A stretch of DNA of 64,000 bases, taken from positions 8,033,405 through 8,097,404 of the forward strand of contig NC_089853.1 of assembly GCF_036373705.1 (NCBI RefSeq). The letters are read 5' to 3'. Below, in pieces: positions 55,336 through 64,000 of the stretch. The translations under genes and the position numbers were made by a program. The number at the start of each line of letters is the position of its first letter. Position 1 is the first letter of the stretch. The notes below the pieces were generated by a model. The model had not been told where the DNA came from and searched no databases. It saw only the letters and a program-made list of their open reading frames with translations. This DNA is from Amia ocellicauda. Lineage: Eukaryota > Chordata > Actinopteri > Amiiformes > Amiidae.

Positions 55336-58300
55336 GTGGCTTAGTCCCTTATCTCAGGTATCCTTGTTCAGATGGTTTGTTTAGCCACTTACGACTTGTA
55401 AGAAAGTCACTCTGAATCCTCTCAGCCCTCTGAGATGGGGGAACTGACTAAAGGGGTTGGTTTGTCATCCTCTCAGGTGAAATACCTCCCCGTCAGATTG
55501 CAAACAAAAGATAATGACTGTTTCAGTAGATTATCACCAGACCTGCAGAAGTGAGCAATAGGCCTACCAGTTTTTGGTACTATTTTTGACCTATAAGCAC
55601 AGCCTTTTTGGGATTCTTTTTTATTGCAGGCTGGTTGGTGGCTTCTCTGCCCTTTCATCTCCGTGTGTTTTCTCATCCAAACCCCCTGGCAATCCACTGT
55701 GTAATAACTGTCTCTGTTTTTGGTATTATTGGTTTTCATGATTTCCGTTCTGTCACACGTTTATTTTTTCCTCTCTGCATTTCCCTGATATGGCAACCAC
55801 TTACAAGAAGAAGAAGAAGAAACGGTTTGAAAGAAATTTCAGGGAAATCACATTCAATTTAAATGTCCTGTGTATAAATGCAGAATATATATAGTTTTGA
55901 GGAACTGTACATGCAAAATGAATCTGAAAGTGCAGACTTGACATGTCTTTTCTATTTTGCAGTCTGTTTTAAAAGTATTGCATGGAATTTTCTATGGTCA
56001 GTTTATCTGTTAGTGCAGTATGACGCAGCATGGTTAATGTACTATAAAAGTGCTGATACTGCTTAAACAGTTAGCCAAGATTTAAGCACCTTCCGTAAGA
56101 GCCAGCGTAGAAGATATCGGTCATCCCCATGGCAGTGCACCTGCTCATGGCCTGTGCCAAGCTAGGTGAAGGAGTTATGTAACACTGACGAAAATCAGTC
56201 AGTTTCAGCTCTGGCATGCTGAAAAGGCAGCAACGCTGGCCCAGTAAACGCTTGATTTATGAAAGCTTTTTGGCTGTTTAGAGAACCACTGAGAAGATAA
56301 ATGAAATCTTTGCAAGGAGATAGAACATCTGCTTTTATATTTGCAAATAAAGTCAACCCTCCTGTGTTTGCTTTGGAAACCATAGCAATTATAAGCACAC
56401 CAAAAACCGATATATTTTTTTAAATTGCATTCAGTATTTATCGAGTTAACATTTTTATGGTAGTGTAATTTTGATACATCTTATTGTTAGAATTGTGTTG
56501 TACATTTTATTGAACAAACAAGAATTATTATAAAAAACTGCAGTTCCTACCATGGATGTTGTACAGCTCCTAGTTTGAAACATGGAGTATATGAATGGGA
56601 TCAGTTTAATACAGTTAAACATCTGAAGACATGCAAGCAAACTGTACTGTACAAAGCTGAAATTACCATTTAACTGAAGAATAGTCTGTATGGTAAGAAA
56701 CCTCCTAGCAGTATCTGAAACAGGGCTATAATAAGTTAAACGTATAGTTTCACTAGACAGGGACACATAGCACTTGGTGTAGACCATTTTTAACAGTATG
56801 TCAGAGCAGTTTATTCCCAGGATTGTTGTTGCAATTAAATTTAATCAAGTAGTTTTTTTTTTTTTTTCTGGTAGAATAGTGTATTTGAATGCTCAATAAC
56901 ATTACAATTAGAAAGAAATGCACCTTCTCCAGTGATTGTATATACAAAATTAATAATGTCAGTGTGTCTTTGGGAAGAGCCAAGAGGACAGTCTGTAACA
57001 TTGTTTGATATTAAAAACTTAATAATTTAAACAAATGAGTAACAGACCAGACAATTTATTATAAACTGTGCAGTAAAATAATGATGGTAACAATATTATT
57101 ATTGCTGATTTGTTTAAATTTGCAGCAATCATACATTGTGTTCTAGTTTACACTGTATAACTGCACATGTTGTTCATAATGCGTGTTGCAGAAGTGTTAT
57201 TGTAAGCCATAGTATGTGCATTGTTCAAAAGTCCTTCAAGTTTCTGGTCATTCTCCGGGCTCTGAGGGAAACAGATTGTTTCCATGTTGACTCGTGGCTA
57301 GCTGGAATATTCTTCACATGAATGCTGAAGAGTTACATAGGCTACTTCATCATCTATACTATAGGTCAAGAATGGTGGAAAAAGAAAAAAAAAAAACAAT
57401 TTCCCAGCCAGCATCTCCTTGTGTCTCCAGTTCTCTTTGCTAGTCCAGAATTGAGAGACACGTATAGTAAACAACTTTAAGACCCCCTGTCAGGGATCTG
57501 GTGAATATCATCTCTGCAAGGTCATTACACTTCTGATTGGAGCGCATCCTCATTAGAGTACAGATTAAAACAATCAAAACCTGCGGCTAAGAGGTCACCA
57601 TAGGATAGGGGTTTGCGAAAGGCTGAGATGAGATATTATTCGTGAAATTGTCTCTTTTTTTTTTTTGTGTGTGAAATGAAACGAGATGTCCTACTCATTA
57701 TTCAAAATCTTTTATCTCTCTCATCACTTTAGTCAGGGGTGGGGGCTGGGGCTTTCTATAAAAGTCATTAGTCTTAAAGAACTATTACAGACTAGAAGAA
57801 TGTGTTTTGTATGTCGTCATGTGTTGGTAGGATTGTGTGATTTAAAGTATCTGTTTTATTGTTTAACTTTATTTATGTTTAATTTAGCAGCATTTAACCC
57901 CTCAGTGTTTGAACATTCACCAAAAATGGCAGCTGCAATAAGGGTATAGGAGTGTTTTATTTAGGTTTCAGGATGTGTCGTTTCATCACTTTGTGGATCG
58001 AGAAACAGCGAGGAATAAAACCACAAGTGCATGGGATTCATCTTCCCCGAGACAGGCTCTGGTAATAATTATGTTGTGTGATGCCTTAAGGTTAACGTCT
58101 ATCTCATAGTTGTCCTTCACACATTCTGCTGGTTGAGATTAGGCCTTGTATTAATGGATGAGACTGGGTATTTCTTGTGTCTGTGATCAAATGGATGCCA
58201 AGATCAGAAAGGAATGAAAACAATCATTGGAAAATGATACAGGGAGTACACGTGCATTGACGTCACGGGGGAGGTGGGGTTGATCGAAGACTCAACTTCA

Positions 58301-60935
58301 AGGGAAATCAATTGAAAGAGTTAAGTGTAAATTGCTCTAGGGGTACAAGAGATGAGGTGTCTGAGTTGCATACAGGCAATGTCAGTGGGTGCCCTTTGAA
58401 AGCAGAGTTATAAATGACTGAACTCGGCCCCACAGCAAAGGACCCGATCTTTGGTTCTAAAAAATGCCGTAGTCAATATATAAATTGATCTTGCTGTGCT
58501 TTTGACCATCTGAGACTTTAAACTGTGACCAATATTGTCTTTATCTAAGGGTCTCTGCAGTCACCTGAATGAGACCTGGCTGCAGTCTTGCAATGTGGAA
58601 GTCTGCTTAAGATCTGAACGGCTGTAGTCTGAGAGATTCTTATCTCTTGCAAGAACAGTTCAGGAGATGTGTGAAGCTGTTAAAGAAAATTCAATCATGC
58701 TTTTGAGTTTTGTTATTCTGCAGAAAAAATATAGCTTAAGTAATTAAGTAATTTCCTGTGTGTTTCTGGCATGCAGGAATGTGTACAGTGATCTCTGTAT
58801 CTAATGCTTTTTTTGTTTTAATTATTCACACATTTTTATGTTTTACTTGCACCCTGTGTTAAGAGATTTGGTGGTGTGAGGTTCTTTGCTTTGTTAGTTA
58901 CACTCATTAAAATGTATTATACAAATGGAAGTGATATATTTTTGATATATAGTGTATATTTTGACAGAGGCAGCAAAACAAAACACATTTTATATTGAGA
59001 AATGCTTGATGTTTTTTTCATTAGTTTGCTGGAAAAACTTGTTTCACAATTCAGATGTGTTTAGGTCTTGACGTTGGGCCTTGGTAACCTTCTCGAAATT
59101 GCCCAGGAATGAAGAGTTCTTGCATACTCCTGAAACGTTAAATGGCTTGATTTATGTTCATGTGTTATGGGAAGTCTGTGATCTAGCAATGTGACGCATC
59201 AAAACTGTTTACGTGCGGCACAATCTGAGTACTCAAGCAATGAAAAAGCGTACTTATCAGCATCACTTGGCATGTGCACAGAACTTTGTGGATCTTACAA
59301 GAATACAATGTTTTTAAGCGTTTTTGGAGGTTAATTTGATCTTTTTCCTTTATAATTGTTTCTTGGCAGTGTGAAAAGGTTAATGAGGCCTATGTGAAAC
59401 CAATGGGAATTAACTGGTTGTTTAGAATTCATCTTGGCTTGTTATTGTAAGGCTATCTTCAAAATTACATGCCACTGCTTTGATCTGGAGTTCAAAACTA
59501 GTGTTTACTATAGCACTTTATTGTTATTTGGGGGGCAATAACTGACAGTTAGGACTGATTTAGTTGTGATTTATAGTTTAGGTTCCAGCATGCCGGTATT
59601 TGAGGAATTCTGTCATTTACTGTCATCGTTGGCTGAAACTGGAGCTGCATCTTACATTCCAAGCATGTGATTTCAATTAGTGCATGCATCAAACACCTGA
59701 TGCCTTGTCAAGTCAGGGATGTATTAATGACTTGCCCGTAGTGCCACAGTGGGGGTTAGATGTTTTGGGAGATTAATTGCCAGCCGTTGCAAAGTGCCTG
59801 ACAGGGGCTGCCAGTTGAAGGGTTTTGCTGACAGCCAACTTTAGGCACTTAGGCAGCAAGGCGTGTGATCTACAGTAGGAGGACTGATGGCCTTTCACTG
59901 TTTCAAGAGTTGCAAGGCTGCAAGAGTTTATACATATAAGCAGTACATGTGGCTAAAAATCTTATATCAAAACAACCAAAAGAATCCAGTCTATTATATA
60001 TGTATGTGTATGCATATGTATGTGTGTGTCACAGATTAGTTAAATCTTTATGGATTATCAGTGTGTTTTTTCCCTGGTACTGAGCCATTTCTGACTGAAG
60101 CATCCACACTGCATTGGTGAACGGTCAGCCCACGCGCCAAGCCAGGATTAGAACATGCCCACGCACTTGTGATCCTCCAAAAGCTAAAAGGATATCAGTA
60201 TGCAATGGTAATTTGGACCATGGAAGGTTACAGATATTGTCAGCTACTGTCTTTCATTGATCCAAAGTGTTATCTTGACCTTCACCACCAGAACTATGGA
60301 GGACAGGCAGTAGTCTATACTACTCTTTGACAGCTACCTGACAATAAGCTCTGGTTAAAACTACATACATACATTAAGCGACAAACTGCTGGACATCCAG
60401 AGCGCCAAACTCCTGAAGAAGGGGGTTATAAATCTGCAGTACAGGCAACAACTGCAATAGAAAAAACGTAACGCATCTGACGTACTTAACAGATTCGTTC
60501 AAAATACAGTAACAGCTTTGAATCTTCACTGCGAAATTGGCACATGGTACAAAGTGATGAGATGCCATGGAATCAGATCTCACACATTGGAATACACAGT
60601 TTAGGCCTACACTGAAAGTTGTTGAGAAAATACAGTGTTAATCTTGTCTGTGATGTAATCAGATTTCCCTACTTATAAATTGCTGGATTGAGGTTTACAT
60701 AGAGATGGATCACCTTGTTTTTTGTTTTCTTTCATTAGATACCAATAAAATCGTATTTCCCTGGTTTAATTTTCTTATCTGAAAAAAGCTTTCAGGGATA
60801 ACATACGATACCTCTTTCTGACAAGACACTATATTCACAACCCATATGACACACATCCACTCATGGGCTGGACTGGTTTCTGACTTTAATACGCACACCA
60901 TGCACACTGCTGAAATAATATTGGAAATGATCCCG
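55336..60935. other. sbf2 intron 1, no feature recognised
   Basis: AT-rich with chance ORFs only; a possible SINE-like head near 60119-60175 is too degraded to call. Confidence 0.55.
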
Positions 60936-60939
60936 AAGT

Positions 60940-61130
60940 TTACAAGGCAGCACGATGTGATTGAAATAGGATTTGAATCCGCTAAACCACGCCCGCAAAT
61001 CCTGTTACCTGGATTGGGATTACAGGGACAAACCATGATTTCCAAGTCCGAAAGTTGGAAAGTTTACACGGTGTGGATTCCATGATTTTGTAGTCGGATT
61101 CACACAGGATTTTAAGTGCCATGTAAACAC
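60940..61130. repeat. possible MITE remnant
   Basis: Several gattt-rich blocks and an imperfect inverted pair gtttacacgg (about 61060) / ccatgtaaac (about 61120). Resembles dispersed fish MITEs but ends and duplication are unclear. Confidence 0.3.
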
Positions 61131-61646
61131 AATGTCTGCACCAGCAATCTTTAGTCCTTGTTTATAGAATTTTTCAGATTCGGGGAATATTGTAATGAAG
61201 CTCAAAAGTTTGCTGCACCCAGAAAACTTAAAGTAGTTTTCTTGCATAAAATGTAAATAGTGGCTTGTACCAATTGTGTTGTTTTAAGCTTGTTTTATTC
61301 TCTCCCTCTAAAATGATAAAGGAGCTCATTAATTATTATATATTTTTTATATATAATGTGGTTGAAGTAATGCTACTCTTCTCTAGGTGTGTATTTAAGT
61401 GACTAATTAAGTGATAAAGAAGAGATGATTGGTTTAAGCATTTGCTCAATTCAATGTACATTGGGAGCCGTAGGAAAAACACAGTTCCAAGAATGACAAA
61501 AAAAAATAAAAATACTGAACTTGGCTTAAACTAGAGGTAATCTACTTCTCAGTTTTGTGGAAAGTAGCAGAACTAATTTGGAAAACGGGGGAGAATCATC
61601 ATCAGTCCAAATGTATGAGATTCCAGCTGTTGTCCTTTTCAAGTTA

Positions 61647-61847
61647 CAGTGAGGGAAAAAAGTATTTGATCCCCTGCTGATTTTGTACGTTTGCCCACTG
61701 ACAAAGAAATGATCAGTCTATAATTTTAATGGTAGGTGTATTTTAACAGTGAGAGACAGAATAACAACAAAATAATCCAGAAAAACGCATTTCAAAAAAG
61801 TTATAAATTGATTTGCATGTTAAAGAGGGAAATAAGTATTTGACCCC
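61647..61847 (+). repeat. Tc1 long terminal inverted repeat (left, IR/DR)
   Basis: Outer direct repeat gagggaaaaaagtatttgat and inner gagggaaataagtatttgac, both presumed transposase binding sites. Confidence 0.92.
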
Positions 61848-61853
61848 TTCGAC

Positions 61854-62866
61854 TTAGTACTTGGTGGCAAAACCCTTGTTGGCAATCACAGAGGTCAGAC
61901 GTTTCTTGTAGTTGGCCACCAGGTTTGCACACATCTCAGGAGGGATTTTGTCCCACTCCTCTTTGCAGATCCTCTCCAAGTCATTAAGGTTTCGAGGCTG
62001 ACGTTTGGCAACTCGAACCTTCAGCTCCCTCCACAGATTTTCTATGGGATTAAGGTCTGGAGACTGGCTAGGCCACTCCAGGACCTTAATGTGCTTCTTC
62101 TTGAGCCACTCCTTTGTTGCCTTGGCTGTGTGTTTTGGGTTATTGTCATGCTGGAATACCATCCACGACCCATTTTCAATGCCCTGGCTGAGGGAAGGAG
62201 GTTCTCACCCAAGATTTGACGGTACATGGCCCCGTCCATCGTCCCTTTGATGCGGTGCAGTTGTCCTGTCCCCTTAGCAGAAAAACACCCCCAAAGCATA
62301 TTGTTTCCACCTCCATGTTTGACGGTGGGGATGGTGTTCTTGGGGTCATTCCTCGTCCTCCAAACACGGCCAGTTGAGTTGATGCCAAAGAGCTCGATTT
62401 TGGTCTCATCTGACCACAACACTTTCACCCAGTTCTCCTCTGAATCATTCAGATGTTCATTGGCAAACTTCAGACGGGCCTGTACATGTGCTTTCTTGAG
62501 CAGGGGGGCCTTTCGGGCGCTGCAGGATTTTAGTCCTTCACAGCGTAGTGTGTTACCAATTGTTTTCTTGGTGACTATGGTCCCAGCTGCCTTGAGATCA
62601 TTAACAAGATCCTCCCGTGTAGTTCTGGGCTGATTCCTCACCGTTCTCATGATCATTGAAACTCCACGAGGTGAGATCTTGCATGGAAACCCAGACCGAG
62701 GGAGACTGACAGTTATTTTGTGTTTCTTACATTTGCGAATAATCGCACCAACTGTTGTCACCTTCTCACCAAGCTGCTTGGCGATGGTCTTGTAGCCCAT
62801 TCCAGCCTTGTGTAGGTCTACAATCTTGTCCCTGACATCCTTGGACAGCTCTTTGGTCTTGGCCAT
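61854..62866 (-). pseudogene. Tc1-like transposase with a single frameshift
   Basis: Starts [20 protein letters not shown]; paired-type HTH ([20 protein letters not shown]), second HTH ([20 protein letters not shown]), first Asp in [22 protein letters not shown] box. The frame is lost at about 62160 by one missing base just before the FQHDN motif and resumes as [12 protein letters not shown]...[11 protein letters not shown] to ...[11 protein letters not shown]. All three catalytic residues are present with classic 34-residue spacing. Otherwise full length, so inactivation is recent. Confidence 0.92.
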
Positions 62867-62908
62867 GGTGGAGAGTTTGGAATCTGATTGATTGATTGCT
62901 TCTGTGGA

Positions 62909-62986
62909 CAGGTGTCTTTTATACAGGTTTATCCCTTTAAGAGAGTGCTCCTAATCTCAGCTCGTTACCTGTATAAAAGACACCTG
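62909..62986. repeat. 20-bp perfect palindrome arms upstream of the transposase
   Basis: caggtgtcttttatacaggt at 62909-62928 and its exact complement at 62967-62986, 38 bp apart, between the transposase ATG and the right terminal repeat. Confidence 0.9.
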
Positions 62987-63012
62987 GGAGCCAGAAATCT
63001 TGCTGATTGATA

Positions 63013-63214
63013 GGGGATCAAATACTTATTTCCCTCATTAACATGCAAATCAATTTATAACTTTGTTGAAATGCGTTTTTCTGGATTTTTTTGTTGTTAT
63101 TCTGTCTCTCACTGTTAAAACACACCTACCATTAAAATTATAGACTGATCATTTCTTTGTAAGTGGGCAAACGTACAAAATCAGCAGGGGATCAAATACT
63201 TTTTTCCCTCACTG
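63013..63214 (-). repeat. Tc1 long terminal inverted repeat (right, IR/DR)
   Basis: Partner of 61647-61847 with few differences. Confidence 0.92.
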
Positions 63215-63216
63215 TA

Positions 63217-64000
63217 TATGTAATTTACATGCCACTACACATTCAGTAAGTTTGTATCAACAGCTCCTTAGCAACGTTTTCATTTTAAAAATAAAAATCT
63301 TATTATTATTTTCCATTTATCAGTCCAGTACCGGATCAAGTGAATTGAAAGCAGTTGTAATCTTATAAAGGTTAGGCTGCGATAGCAATGAAAATAGCCA
63401 AGAAACTAAATCTAATTGACTGGAATGTTGTCTGGAAGCAAGAATCCTAAAACATTTGCTCAACTGCAAGATGAAGATGATGGTAGAATTCTGTCGCAAC
63501 CCTTCACAGTCTCCTTCAGTATTGGGGAACTGCAAGTCTGTTTATTCGAAGTTGTACAAAATATAGTAGCTCATGTATGCCTTTAAACAACAGTCCCATC
63601 CCTTTTTGTTTCTTATTAAATTGAATACTTTATTCTCCAAGAACTGTGAATTATTTATGTAGAATTGCCGTTATGGATGCAATAACCTCTTCAAGCTGTT
63701 TCTCAGAAGATTCTGATTGATCAACATTACAGCGCCATCGTGACATCAGCACTTTATAATCACTGTGCTTTTAGTGGTAACATTTTCTATACTCAGTTGA
63801 CCTGCTTCTGCAGAAAAGTGTCCTGGGTATGTCTAGAAAGATGAATATTAGTCAAAATAAAAAGCATCCAGTTGGGTAACAATGGTGGATCCCAACATTA
63901 ATGCCAAGCAGGTCACCCACTGAATCCCTTGCCTTTGCTGATTGACCTAGGCCTGCACCTAATCAAATCTTTGAACCACCATTTCAATACTCAGTACTAG
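63217..64000. other. sbf2 intron 1 continues, no feature recognised
   Basis: No exon or repeat recognised before the window edge. Confidence 0.5.

Larger units (their letters stand above)
61647..63214 (-). mobile_element. Tc1-like transposon, near intact (DD34E)
   Basis: 1568 bp, TA both sides (61645-61646, 63215-63216). Long terminal inverted repeats of about 200 bp (61647-61847 and 63013-63214) of the IR/DR type: the agtatttgatcccc motif occurs at both the outer and the inner end of each repeat. Contains a transposase broken by one frameshift. Confidence 0.95.

Overview
This window is nuclear DNA from a ray-finned fish, seen from the head of the adm-ampd3-sbf2 block. It is AT-rich with long introns and long gene-free stretches. 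The repeats are typical of fish: six Tc1-like transposons of at least five families, two RTE-like and one L2/CR1/Rex-like LINE fragments, tRNA-derived SINE pieces, hAT-like MITEs and long (AT)n/(ATT)n arrays. The species cannot be named from the sequence; the low gene density suggests a medium to large fish genome. No bacterial, viral or CRISPR feature is seen.

Genes. (1) ampd3 (erythrocyte-type AMP deaminase), minus strand, 14 coding exons between 12480 and 3284. All exons are open, all introns are GT-AG, all phases match, and the product is 759 aa. (2) adm (preproadrenomedullin), minus strand, with TATA box, non-coding exon 1 and three coding exons between about 36520 and 34782; 181 aa. (3) sbf2 (MTMR13), plus strand; only the first coding exon (43619-43673) is found, behind a GC-rich promoter, and its first intron fills the rest of the window. 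Read in reverse, the order and strands (sbf2 -, adm +, ampd3 +) match human 11p15.4.

Layout. 1-3283: downstream of ampd3 with a MITE and a SINE. 3284-12480: ampd3 exons, with an RTE-like LINE relic in intron 2. 12665-13885: Tc1 copy with an unbroken 346-codon ORF but a changed catalytic Asp. 13.9-33.5 kb: ampd3 upstream DNA with a candidate promoter/5' exon at 18.1-18.5 kb, two LINE relics and two dead Tc1 copies. 33.6-36.55 kb: adm. 36.6-43.3 kb: AT-rich intergenic DNA. 43.3-43.7 kb: sbf2 promoter and exon 1. 43.7-64 kb: sbf2 intron 1, with a palindromic MITE, three Tc1 copies and a CpG-rich island near 55 kb.

How the genes relate: the three are neighbours by ancestry, not an operon. ampd3 acts in purine nucleotide turnover, adm encodes secreted vasoactive peptides, and sbf2 encodes a DENN-domain pseudophosphatase of membrane traffic. 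No previously undescribed system was found. The most notable points are the missing amidation glycine after the PAMP peptide, a 46-bp GA repeat acting as the adm exon 4 polypyrimidine tract, a CCAAT/GCGCAG module shared by two promoter-like regions, the catalytically altered but open Tc1 ORF, an internally inverted Tc1 element, and three DDxE spacing classes of Tc1 side by side.
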